Assembly: GCA_020283515.1 (NCBI GenBank)
Contig: JAHZTW010000001.1
Location: 392,703,435-392,767,434 of the forward strand
Reading direction: 5' to 3'
DNA: 64,000 nt
From: Alliaria petiolata
Taxonomy: Eukaryota > Streptophyta > Magnoliopsida > Brassicales > Brassicaceae
Shown here in pieces: positions 10,309 to 21,210 of the stretch; the first letter of the stretch is position 1, and each line of letters begins with the position of its first letter. Below the pieces are notes generated by a model, which worked only from the letters and a program-made list of their open reading frames with translations, was not told the origin of the DNA and searched no databases. The position numbers and the translations under genes are program-made.

Positions 10309-11395
10309 TTTGATAACTAGCTTTTTACCAGGTTAAACAAAACCTAAAGCTTGTCTATGTCATTGTAATACTTCAGGTCATCAATCCAAATCAGGTTGTG
10401 AAAGGTATTAAGAATGCAAGAGCTTGAGGTAAAGCTAAGCAGATTCGAGTTAAATGGGGGAACAAATCAAAATAAACTCCTTGCTGCAACTATATGAACT
10501 TGAGAACTATTTTAAAATACCTACTGGGATGTTAACTAACTAATAGAAGACTTATAGGAATTTAAAACGCGAAGTTACTAATTTTATAAAATGCAAACAA
10601 AAGGACAGAAAAACTAGGTAAATTTCTAGGTGACGAAATGGTTTTTTAAAAACAAGTTAATAACTTTTACCGACTCTTAACTAATTACCAGGGTGCAAAA
10701 CAAGATACTAGGGCATTTATAAAATATCAGGACGAGCAAAAACACAACTTTATAAATTTAGAGACCTTATTGCAAAGATTAATCTAATTAGGCGATGTTT
10801 AGGCTAAAAGATTAAAACCTTAAACTAAAGGAAAGTGATTTCGAGTTTTTGAAAATACTAAAAAGAAGATCCAAGGCTGGGAATCATTCTTAGGGAGGTT
10901 GAAGATTCGAACTTGGGGTTTAAAAACATAATTTTTACTCTTTTAGTAATTTTTCTAAACCTTAAGAAACCAATTTAGATTTATCCATGATGTGTGGTAT
11001 AAACCCTTTCCTCCTAACCCATGATGTGTGGTGGAAAGATAAGGTGAAGAACATTAAGCTTGGATCTTAAAAACGGTTTAACTAGCTCCCTAAAAATCCA
11101 TGATGTGTGGGAAAGGATGAGCTAGTCTCTTGGATTTGGTTTTAAGGGATTTCCTAAGTCTTGTTAGGACAAAAGAAATCCCTAGATTAAAGAGATCTCC
11201 ATGGAGAATCTCTAGACCTTAAAAACCCCAAATCCAAGAAGAGAATTGAATGAAGGACAAGATAAAAAGAAAACCAAGATTTTAATCTCCAACCTCCTTA
11301 ATCATCCCAACCTCAAACCTTGGTGGTTTACTCACAAATCATGTTCTTACCTCTTTTAAACATAAGTTTAGAGTTTTTGAACATAATCGATGAGA

Positions 11396-11758
11396 TTAAG
11401 AAGAAAGATTTGACACTAGAATTATTTAAATACTCGATATATATAATAAAAATACAAGAGTTTTCACAAAGAACTAAATGTGAATTAAGAAGAAAGATTT
11501 GACATTAGAATAACTTAATTATTTGATATATATAATAAAAATACAAAATACAAGAGTTTTCACAAAGAACTAAATGGGAATTAAGAAGAAAGATTTGACA
11601 TTAGAATAACTTAATTACTTGATATATATAATAAAAATACAAGAGTTTTCACAAAGAACTAAATGGGAATTAAGAAGAAAGATTTGACATTAGAATAACT
11701 TAATTACTTGATATATATAATAAAAATACAAGAGTTTTCACAAGGAATTAAACAAGAA
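11396..11758 (-). repeat. Four tandem copies of an 89-bp unit in the A LTR
   Basis: The units are 11396-11484, 11485-11580 (with a 7-bp insertion), 11581-11669 and 11670-11758. Each contains AGAAAGATTTGACA and GAGTTTTCACAA. The B LTRs have fewer, partial copies and G has one degenerate copy, so copy number differs between family members. Confidence 0.9.
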
Positions 11759-11894
11759 GCAACTATAAAAACTAAGAATACTTAAGAACACTCAAGAACA
11801 AGAGAAAGCTTACAAGAACACTAAGAAGACTTTAAAAGAGAGAATAAGAAGACTTGATTAAAAACTGAATGATTATTACAAGCACACACACACT

Positions 11895-11903
11895 CTTTAT
11901 ATA
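11895..11903 (-). promoter_or_regulatory. TATA box of the A LTR promoter
   Basis: On the minus strand TATATAAAG occurs in the same context as TATATAAG at 17067 and 35489 in the B LTRs. This is the likely core promoter that starts the genomic RNA. Confidence 0.7.
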
Positions 11904-12704
11904 GAGTTTTAAACATGGCTCTTGGCCTTAAAATAGGGGTCAAGGGGCAAGGGACAAGGGGCAAGGGACAAGGGACCTATCTAATCCCACTTTTACTAAA
12001 GCATAAACACTTTTTTGGAGCAACTTGCAAATGGTATCTTTTGGTTCGGGTACATGGATTGATCGATCTGTATCTTTTGCACTACTGCACCGTTTGACTT
12101 GAAATCACCACCAAATTAAAGCTAACTCAATTTCCTAAGACTCTTATGAAGACTTTCGAAGCTAAATCTCAATGCAAAACCCTTCATCCGAGCTGATTGT
12201 TCAGTTAACGAAATTGGTCGCCAAACTTCCAGACGGACATGTTGTTACTTAAATAGCCGTATCTTCTGTACGACTGACCATAATGACTTGAAATAACCTC
12301 TGTACGAAAGGTAACTCAATTCTCTATGAGTTTTATGAAGATTGTGGAGGCTAAATCGGAATGGAAAGTCTTTGTAGAGTCTGATCTTTAAGTCGCTTTA
12401 GGTGGCATGGACTTGAATCGGTTTCAACATCTCAGTACAGCAAGTCAGATGGCATCAGTTTGCTTCTTACTCTTCTCTACATGTTCCTAGCTCATCATCT
12501 TATGTTTTCAGCTTCCACATTGTCGCCAAATCCATAGAATAACCTGAAATGATGCATATATACAAAAGAAAATGCAAATGCTAATGCAAATGTTCTAAAT
12601 CCTATAAATGATTAAATACTATGATTATAATTAGTTATAAATGAAATATGGATGAAAACTTATTATAAATGTATGATAAATATATAGAAAATATGAGTAT
12701 ATCA

Positions 12705-12909
12705 CTAATCATGTCTAAACCTACTAATCCCATGAAGGAAAAGTTGATAAACATGATTAGGGAATAGAAAGATGGAAGATTAACAAAGACAAATTTCAAA
12801 TTGCATAAACTATCAAAATCTCATACAAATCCCAAAGGGCGTTTTTCTGTTTTAGCACAAGAGAGGATATATAAAAATTAGGTTTTTAAGTATTTATAGG
12901 AAAGGATGT
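12705..12909 (-). repeat. Displaced part of the element F LTR between elements A and C
   Basis: These 205 bp lie between the right edge of A and the left edge of C. They contain CCTATAAATA on the minus strand (12892-12901), a plausible TATA box. If C is removed, this stretch continues the F LTR at 48271-49104. The flanks of C (GATGT at 12905-12909 and GAGGT at 48271-48275) agree with a 5-bp target duplication with one change. The assignment is by position, not by a second intact copy. Confidence 0.6.
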
Positions 12910-14003
12910 TGATATAAGACTCGGAATCCACCTCCTCTTATGACACACGGTTTCAATATTTAGCTTGATGGATGATGAGTGATGGTAGAGATGAGGGTGA
13001 AAGGTTGCTGTTTGATTCCACAAACAGCAGATCGAACAGAAAGCTTGATTCCACAAGCAAACTGGACGAGATTGATTGATCTAGAAAGCTTGATTCCACA
13101 AGCAATCTGAACAAGATGCATCGAAGTCACCACAGAGATTGTGAGGGGTTCTCTGATACTGAACAAACTCGAACTTAGGTGATTCCACACACTAAGAACA
13201 GAGATGATTTGCTCTACAAGGTCTCAGCTTGAAGAAGAACACAAAAACGGCGTTTATTAATATCAAAACGTATAAAGATTACAAGCCTGCAAGGGGACCT
13301 TATAAACTGGTCCTATCAGCTAATGACCTTATTTGGTTGACACAAAAGAAGGAGAAAGTCTCAAAACAATAGGACTTTTAAAAAGAAACAACAAAGTGTT
13401 CAAAATAAAGAAAAATGAAAGTTTTCTAAAATAAAAAGAAAACTATCTAAACTAATTACGCCCTTACTGGGGCTTGAACCTTGGCTTCCTGAAGCTCTAA
13501 ATACCACTGAGACACCGTGGTTTATCTGCACAAATTCATAATAAATAGAACTTACCTGGTTTGTGCTCGGATAGGCTGGTTTTGAGGCTGGGGTGTTCAA
13601 GGCGAGTATTGGTCCGTCCAGGTTGAAGTCTCTGATGAATTCTTCCTCTTGAAGTCCCTTGAAGTCGAAATAGTTGAGATCTTCAAGTGTTTCCTCGTTC
13701 TTAGCTTCAGAATCCTCTTCTTGCTCCATTTGTTCTCTATGGACTTCACAGCTTGTTCTTGCGATATCTTGAGGCTCCGATATGATCTCTGGGAGATTCT
13801 TGATGTTCTGAGCTCTAATTTCTGCCAAGTAAACATTAATACCTTGGTTGGGTCGAGGCTGAGCTTTATTGATGCTCAGAAGTGTGAAATCCATCTTTAA
13901 GTCTATTTTAGAAGCATCGGGATATGTCATCGTGGCTCCTTTGGTCTGGGGTACTTGATATTGATGGTTGCTCGATCTGGTGTAAGATTTGGGTATTACA
14001 CCA
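12910..14003 (-). repeat. 3' LTR of element C
   Basis: It aligns end to end with 47175-48270. In plus orientation it starts TGATATAAGACTCGG and ends ATTACACCA, giving TG...CA termini on the minus strand. A TTTATAAGG box lies near 13300 and an AATAAA signal near 13257. Confidence 0.9.
13470..13514 (-). promoter_or_regulatory. Pol III-like A and B boxes inside the C LTR
   Basis: On the minus strand TGTCTCAGTGG (A-box-like) is followed about 23 bases later by GGTTCAAGCCC, a full match to the B-box consensus. The same pair is in the other C LTR at 47737-47781. It may be the remains of a tRNA-derived SINE fixed in the LTR family; I cannot see a complete SINE. Confidence 0.35.
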
Positions 14004-14533
14004 TACTCTTCCTCTTCAAAAAGTTTTGTCCTCAAAACTGTTTGACCTGTATCAAAAGTAAGCAAGTAAGGTTTCATTCTCTTTTGGGAGTTTAGATAAT
14101 TACCTCTAGTTTGATGTTTTGGACAGCGCTGGTATGAGTCTGGTGGTTTCTCCTTGATCTGAATGGAACACGTGAGTCCCTCTTCTTGATTATGGATCAG
14201 TACTGTGTCGCCTCTAGTGATTCTCCTTTTTCACTTCTGGTTTGTTCTTTGATCAACAAAGGAACAATGACTCCTCTGCCACGTTCTGGCCTCTTTAAAG
14301 CCTCCATTGTTATTCATGTACCTGTAACAGCATCTCTTGACAAAGACAAGTGCGTCATGCTAGTACTGGAATTTTTAAAATTCATCTCAACATGTTTTTC
14401 TTTAGATTTTTCTTGTTCTTGTTTTATTGATGAATTCGCTTTTACTTTATTAGTGGGACATGTTCTAGAAAAATGGCCTCTTTGGTGACATCTATAACAG
14501 ATTATATCAGCAATTTTTAAAAGATTAGAGAAC
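14004..14533 (-). pseudogene. 3' part of element C gag with a zinc knuckle
   Basis: Between the B insertion and the 3' LTR, the minus strand encodes a CCHC knuckle (C-Y-R-C...G-H-F-S-R-T-C, within 14314-14510) and one more copy of the H-L-S-L-S module seen repeatedly at 37659-38882. The end of the open frame reads V-L-R-T-K-L-F-E-E-E-E and runs into the LTR. The purine-rich stretch next to 14004 (GAAGAGGAAGAG on the minus strand) is the probable polypurine tract. The gag continues across element B at 36971. Confidence 0.75.
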
Positions 14534-14556
14534 TTACCTGATATACTCATATTTTC

Positions 14557-16276
14557 GGGAAAACGATCTATTTCTCCACGAGAACTATCATATAGCACCA
14601 GATACACATCAAACTAAGACCATGTGCTATATACCCCCGAAAACAAAGTTAAAAACCTCAATCTCTCCGAAATAAAAGTTCCAAACTTATATATCCCCGA
14701 AATAAAAGTTCGAAATCTTAAAACCCATAAACCTTGGTTTTAGTTGGTTTACTATTTACTAAACAAACTTTAACCACCTAATGCCAAAACTAAACCGAAA
14801 TAAACGCGATTAGGACCCGATTACATCTAAAAACCATCACAAGACCCGACCGATAATCATAAACCAATTCAATTACAAAATCTCCAAATCAAAAATCAAA
14901 AATCAAAAATCTTCAGATCTTATAGCCCTAAAAATCTAGAAATTCGATTTAGATTCAAAATCTAAAATGAACATCCACAATAGACAAGGGAGAGCCATAG
15001 ATTACGAAAGACAAATTGATCATAAAACGAAAAAATAAAATCTAAGAAAACCCAGAAAAGATTGGAGACCTTGGAAAGTGGGATTGGAGAAGGAACGATC
15101 GTGAATTCGAAAGACTTCTTCTTTCTTGTTCTTAGTCGTTCCTTTTGCTGAGATATTACAAAACGCATGATAGTACTAATATCTGTCAAAGTCTGAAATA
15201 TGACCCAATATATGTTCATGAAACATATCACTTGTTCGTGAGCTGTTTTTAAACTTTAATTCCCCGGATTTTAGGAATTTTAGTTTCTTCACTATTTTTC
15301 CTAAATGAGACATTTGCTCAAACAAGTGGTGTGCACAACGTGTGATCTTGATACTTTTTAACTTCTCAAAAATCTCAGCCACTTCCAAGACATCTAGAAT
15401 CCTTGTTGGACAAAATCAAATGAAAAAAAAAAACAGATTGTGACTGTGATAGATTTTTCCAAAGAACACAATTTGTAAATCCTCCAAGACAAACAATGAC
15501 TCCTTTATTTATAAAACATCGTTATGCTTTATTAAAAATTGTACAAAATCTTGTAAAGTAGAAGGCATCTTAATCTTACAGATAATTATTAATGCATAAA
15601 CCTATTAAAAAAATATCATCATCATCATCATCATCAATTCTCTGCAATTCGTTGGAACCGTTACAAGACTCGCTATGCCATGAGCAGCAACCTCTCTAGC
15701 TCCACTTGCTTTCGCCTCCACATACTTCAGGGACAGCGAAACTGCTTAAGAAACAGAGTCCCCTACTTTGCAAATATCGATTTTCTGGGTCCTCTACTTT
15801 GCAAATCTCGATCAACGGAACCCACCATAACCAACGCGATGTCACTAATAAGAAAAACCCAGAAAATTTTAGAGAGAAATATGATTTCTTTTTCACGAGG
15901 AGAGAGAGAAGAATGGGACAAACAATTTGGTGAAGAAGAGCAATCGATTCATCATCATTCTTCGATTTTAGAGTTTTTAAAATTTTTAAAATATGGATTT
16001 GGGGATTTTTAGAGTTCTTTTAGATGGGTATACGGGTCAAGTTTTAGGTTGAATCGGGTTTTTTACTTCGGTTTAGTTTCAGATTTGATGGTTTGGTATC
16101 GGGTTTACATCACAAACCGTTGAAACCAACATTTGTGGATATATAAGTTTGGAACTTTTATTTTGGGGAGATTGAGGTTTTTAACTTTGTTTTCGGGGGT
16201 ATATAGCACGGAGTCTTAGTTTGGTGTGTATTTGGTGCTATATGATAGTTCTCGTGGGGAAATAGATCGTTTTTCC
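14557..16276. mobile_element. Mutator-like (MULE) non-autonomous element
   Basis: The 1720-bp element has long terminal inverted repeats of about 140 bp (14557-14701 and 16135-16276), starting GGGAAAACGATC and GGAAAAACGATC. It is flanked by the 9-bp repeat CATATTTTC (14548-14556 and 16277-16285), the duplication size of Mutator elements. The LTR at 34695 has this 9-mer once, which confirms the insertion. No transposase is encoded. Confidence 0.92.
14702..16134. other. MULE interior with possible captured gene pieces
   Basis: Minus-strand open frames at 15176-15388 (70 codons, charged, M-E-V-A-E-I-F-E-K-L) and a short segment at about 15640-15740 with protein-like composition (K-Y-V-E-A-K-A-S-G-A-R-E-V) may be exon fragments picked up from host genes, as in Pack-MULEs. 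I do not recognise the donors. An (ATC)n microsatellite lies at 15617-15637. Confidence 0.35.
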
Positions 16277-17066
16277 CATATTTTCTATATATTTATCATA
16301 CACTTATAATAAGTTTTCATCCATATTTCATTTATAACTAAGTACAATCATAGTATTTAATCATTTATATGATTTAGAACATTTGCATTAGCATTTGCAT
16401 TTTCTTTTGTATATATGCATCATTTCAGGTTATTCTATGGATTTGGCGACAATGTGGAAGCTGAAAACATAAGATGATGAGCTAGGAACAAGTAGGGAAG
16501 AGTAAGAAGCAAAATGATGTCATCTGACTTGCTGTGCTGAGATGTTGCAACCGATTCATGTCCATGCCACCTAAAGCGACTTAAAGATCAGATCCTACAA
16601 AGACTTTCCATTACGATTCAGCCTCTGACATTTTCATAAACCTCATAGAATATTGAGTTACCTTTCGTTCAGAGGTTGTTTCACTCCATTATGGTCAGTG
16701 GTTCAGAAGATACGGGTATTTAAGTGACAACATGTCCGTCTGGAAGTTTGGTGACCAATTTCGTTAACTGAAAGATCAGCTCATATGAAGGGTTTTGATT
16801 GCAACTTAGCCTCGACGTTCTTCATGAAAGTCTTAGAAAATTGTGTTAGCTTTCATTTGGTGGTGATTTCAAGTCAAACGGTGCAGTAGTGCAAAAGATA
16901 CAGATTGATCAATCCATGTACCCGAACCAAAAGATACCATTTGCAAATTGCTCCAAAAAGTGTTTATGCTTTACTAAAAGTGGGATTAGATAGGTCCCTT
17001 GTTCCTTACCCCTTTTCCCTTGCCCCTTGACCCCTATTTTAAGGCCAAGATCCATGTTTAAAACTC

Positions 17067-17074
17067 TATATAAG
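17067..17074 (+). promoter_or_regulatory. TATA box of the B 5' LTR
   Basis: TATATAAG is followed by a GT-rich stretch and is conserved in the 3' LTR at 35489-35496 and on the other strand in A and G. Confidence 0.7.
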
Positions 17075-18481
17075 GAGTGTGTGTGTGCTTGTAATAATCA
17101 TTCAGTTTTTAATCAAGTCTTCTTAGTCTAAATAAATCAAGAAAAACTCTTATTCTGTCTTTAAAGTCTTCTTAGTGTTCTTGTAAGTTTTCTCTTGTTC
17201 TTGAGCATTCTTAAGTACTCTTAGTTTTTATAGTTAATTCTCGTTTTACTCTTTGTGAAAACTCTTTTATTTTTATTCTAATGTCAAATCTTTCTTCTTA
17301 ATTCCCATTTATTTCTTTTGTTAAAACTCTTGTATTTTGTATATGATTTAAGTATCTTTGTCCTTCTAATGTCAAATCTTTCTTCTTGTTAAAAACCGAT
17401 TATGTTCATCAGCTCTAAACTTATGTTTAAGAGAGGCTTGAACATGATTTGTGAGTAAACCACCAAGGTTTGGGGTTGGGATGATTAAGGAGGTTGGAGA
17501 TTAAAATCTTGGTTTTGTTTTTATCTTGTTCTTCATCTAATTCTCTTTTTGGATTTGGGGGTTTTAAGGTCTAGAGATTCTCGATGGAGATCTCTTTAAT
17601 CCAGAGATTTCCTTATCCTAACAAGACTTAAGAAATCCCTTAAAACCAAATCCAAGAGACTAGCTCATCCTTTCCCATACACCATGGATATTTAAGGAGC
17701 TAATTAAGCCATTATTTAAGATCCATGCTTAATGTTCTTCATCTTATCTTTCCACCACACATCATGGGTTAGGAGAAAAGGGTGAAGAAAGGATTTATAC
17801 CATACACCATGGGTAAATCTAGTTTGTTTTCTTAAGGCTTAGAGATAGCACTAAAAAGTGTAAAAAATATGTTTTCAAAACCCAAGTTCGAATTTTCAAC
17901 ATCCCTAAGAATGAATCCCAACCTTGAATCTGTTTTTAATATTTGAAGACTAAAAATCATTTTCTCCCTGTTCAAAGTTAATTGTTTTATCTAAAATTCT
18001 CTAGATTAGCTTAATTATGCAATAGAGTTTTTATAAATTTGTAAAATCGTGTTTGTGCTATTTTTAGTATTTTAAAAACTGTCTAGAGTTTTGTTTTCTG
18101 TCTGGTATTAATTTGGTAGCCGTTTGATTTTTAGAAGTAGTTTTTGAAAATCTTGTAACTTAGCTTATATTTGTCTAGTTAATCCGGTTTTAGATTTGGA
18201 TTTTATAAAATTAGTAGATCGATTGTTTTATTGTTTAGGAGTCATCTAGTACTTGTATAACCCTTTTTTGGGGATTTTAAAATAATTTTAGTAATCGTTT
18301 TATAGCTGCAAATAGTTTTTATAGAATTTCTCCTCAAATTATTCTGATCTCACTTAACTTTACTTTGAGCTCTTGTATTCTTGGTACCTTTCACAACCTA
18401 ATATGGATTGATAACCTGAAGTATTGCAATGACATGACTATGCTTTAGGCTTTGATAATCACTAAAAAGCTAGTTATCAAA

Positions 18482-18494
18482 TGGCGCTGTTGCC
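18482..18494 (+). promoter_or_regulatory. Primer binding site of element B
   Basis: TGGCGCTGTTGCC lies two bases after the LTR end. It differs from the A site by one base, so pairing with the tRNA primer would have one mismatch. Confidence 0.85.
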
Positions 18495-18606
18495 AAAGTT
18501 TGGTTTCTAAGTGAAAGTATTAGGATTTGGAGCTTAGTGGAGACTAAGTTTTTATTGTGTATTTGGTTACTAATTTCTCTATTTGTCTACTTGTGTTTTC
18601 AGGTAT

Positions 18607-19911
18607 ATGAACCTGCGGTCTAGAGGTGACAACAACTTGCTCACGCTAATAGACAACATACATCAGCTCGGAAGTGCAATACATAGGAGGGAAAGACTAC
18701 TACTCGAAATTGACGGTACCATCAAGAGGTGATGGCTGACCACGACCAAGTGGAGGACCCGCCTCAAATTACTGCACCTGGCAGAGGCATTGGACACCCT
18801 CACCACCTCCAAAGAGCACCACGAATCATTGGTGCGGGTGATGCACCGAACACCCACACAAACCGCTTTGGCATCACGCCACCACTGGTGCAAAACAACA
18901 ACTTCGAGATCAAGCCTGGATTTATCTCTATGGTCCAGAACAACAAGTTCCATGGCCTGGCAATGGAAGACCCCCTGGAGCACTTGGACAACTTCGAACA
19001 AGTGTGTGGAATGATCAAGATAAACGGCATCTCGGAGGATTGTTTCAAGCTACGGCTGTTCCCATTTTCTCTTGGGGATAAAGCCAGACATTGGGAGAAG
19101 ACCTTACCTCAAGGTACCATCACGTCCTGGGTTGAATGCAAGAAGGCCTTTCTGTCAAAGTTCTTCTCAAGCACAAGAACGGCTCGGCTAAGAAGTGAGA
19201 TAAACGGTTTCACACAAAGGCACAATGAGAGCTTTAGTGAAGCAATGAAGTGGTTCAAAGACTACATAATTCAGTGTCCTCACCATGGCTTCACTGAGGA
19301 GACACTCCTGAGCACAATATACCATGGAGCCTTACCAAAAATTTGCATGCTACTTGACACGGCAAGCAAAGGAAACTTCCTTGGACAAGATGTGCAACAC
19401 GTCATGGAGCTGATAGAAAACTTGGCTTTGAGTGATGGTAATTATTCTGAGGACTATGACCGTGCACCAATAGGTCATGACCTGGAGGCACAAAAAAAGG
19501 AGATAGAGTCACTCCATGAAAAAAATTGACAAGCTGATGCTTGCTGGCCAAAAACATGTGCACTTTGTTGGTGAAGCTGCAGATTTGTTCCAAGAAAGGA
19601 ATGAGGAGGAGTTTCAAGAAGCGAATTGGGTTGCTGGCCAAGACTATCCTAAGCCACAGGGATATGCTCCAAGGTATCAAGGCCACAACAACAACAACAG
19701 CAACTTGTCTTACAGAAGCACAAATGTGGAAAATCCAAAGGACCAAGTGTACCCTCAACAACAAGCAAATCAAGGCAAACCGTTTGTACCATACAACATA
19801 GGTGGATTCCAACAAAACTGTGGGTATAAAGGGAAAAAACAAGGACCCTACCAAGGACACCAACAGCAAGGGAACAAACCATACCCTCCTGGTTTCGTGC
19901 CTCAGCAGTAA
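18607..19911 (+). pseudogene. gag of element B, frameshifted
   Basis: Gag starts at 18607 (M-N-L-R-S-R-G-D). One base is missing near 18712 relative to A, so the main capsid frame is reached at 18729-19529. An A-run near 19518-19525 then shifts the frame to 19516-19911. The second piece is rich in Gln, Asn and Tyr and ends in an in-frame TAA at 19909 inside a Gln run. Capsid-like motifs (E-H-L-D-N-F-E-Q-V, W-V-E-C-K-K-A-F-L) match A and G. Confidence 0.9.
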
Positions 19912-21210
19912 CAAACTCCAGCGCCAACTCAAGATTCGGTACAAGCAATGTTCCAACAACTTTTCCAAGGCCAAGCGTCTAACGATCAAAACTTTGTTGC
20001 TATGAACAACCGGATGGACTCCTCCCTTACTGAGGTCTCTACACAGATCAGCAACATCAACAACAAAATTCGTCAGCTAGAGAAAGGAAAAGCTAGTACA
20101 AGCGGCCCAGGTACTTTACCCGGCCAATGTGAAGCAAATCCAAAGGAGTATGCACATGTCATCAATCTAAGGAGTGGAAAGGAGGTAGCACCACGGTCTT
20201 CAGCTAAATACAATGAGGACATTGTCATTCAAGAAGAGGGGAGTGATCTTTCAAATGATCAAGAGATCACCTTTGACAATGTCTACATTGAAAGGGCGAG
20301 AAAAGGCAAAGAAGCGGTTTTGGAAAAAGAAGTGGGGGAAACAAGCAAAGAAAAAAATATTTTCGTGCCTCCACCTTACAAACCAAAGCTCCCCTTCCCT
20401 GGACGCTTCAAGAAGCAGATGATTGAGAAGCACAGAGCCTTGTTTGAAAAACATTTGAGAAATGTTGAGCTCAAATTGCCGTTGCTTGATTGCTTGGCCA
20501 TGGTGCCGAAATATGCAAAGTTCCTGAAAGACACGCTTGCCAATACAGCTAAAGGTTGTCAAGAGGTCATCGTGTTGAGTCAAGAGTGCAGTGCAATCAT
20601 CCACAATGAGATAGCACCAAAGAAGCTAGGAAATCCAAGCTCATTCACCATACCTTGTGCGCTAGGGTCGTTGAAGTTTAACAATTGTTTGTGCGACTTA
20701 GGGGCAAGCATTAATCTAATGCCCTACTCCATTGCAAATAACATAGGCTTCACCAAGTTTAAGGAATGCATGATCTCATTGATCTTGGCTGACAGAAGTG
20801 TAAGACTCCCGGTAGGAATGCTTGAAGACCTACCCGTGAGGATAAGCAATGTGAGTGTCCCCACAGATTTTATTGTTCTTGAGATGGATGAAGAACCCAA
20901 GGATCCTCTGATCCTTGGAAGACCGTTTTTGGCAACATCTGGAGCCATAATAGAGCTCAAGAATGGCAAGATTTCGTTGCACTTGGGAAAGGACATTAAG
21001 CTTAACTTCGATATCAATGAGGTTTTGAAGAAACGGACGATTGATGGTCAAGTCTTCTACATATAGGCTATGGATCTTTTGGCTGATGAATTGCTTGAAG
21101 AACTAAGCCAAGAGGACAACCTTCTGCTAGCCTTGACCACGGAATGTGGAGAGTTTGGGTATCTTAATGAGGAGACACAAGAGTATGTGGAGAGTTTGGG
21201 TATTCTCTAA
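19912..21210 (+). pseudogene. Gag tail and aspartic protease of element B
   Basis: The open frame 19948-21066 continues the gag frame after the TAA at 19909. It has a predicted coiled segment, then L-R-S-G-K-E-V and the retroviral-type protease with active-site motif C-D-L-G-A-S-I-N-L-M-P and flap-side I-L-G-R-P-F-L. The protease would cut the Gag-Pol polyprotein. A TAG at 21064-21066 stops the frame where related elements read through. At 21147-21204 a 17-bp sequence (GTGGAGAGTTTGGGTAT) occurs twice, 41 bp apart, next to a deletion relative to A. Confidence 0.85.

Larger units (their letters stand above)
1..12704 (-). mobile_element. Element A: Athila-type Ty3/gypsy retrotransposon, left end outside window
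   Basis: On the minus strand the order is 5' LTR (10311-12704), tRNA primer site, gag, a linker fused to reverse transcriptase, RNase H, integrase, hairpins, polypurine tract, and the first 178 bp of the 3' LTR. The primer site and the coding style are those of the Athila lineage. A protease segment present in sister element B is missing. The coding region has several stops and frameshifts, so it is dead. The 178 bp of 3' LTR visible here differ from 12527-12704 at one position, which suggests a fairly recent insertion. A CACTA element and a Tekay solo LTR interrupt its 3' noncoding part. The right-hand flank CTAAT (12705-12709) should be one copy of the target duplication; the other lies outside the window. 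Confidence 0.9.
10311..12704 (-). repeat. 5' LTR of element A
   Basis: The 2394-bp LTR runs TGATATACTC (12704) to GGTTATCA-type ending at 10311 on the minus strand. It belongs to the same family as the B LTRs and the G LTR. It contains a four-copy tandem array (11396-11758), a TATA box (11895-11903) and a duplicated 189-bp module near 12060-12400. Confidence 0.9.
14539..18479 (+). repeat. 5' LTR of element B, split by a Mutator-like element
   Basis: The LTR consists of 14539-14556 and 16286-18479, about 2.2 kb without the insert and one duplication. It aligns with 34695-36965. The 3' LTR is longer, partly because a segment around 35656-35782 is duplicated there. Confidence 0.9.
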
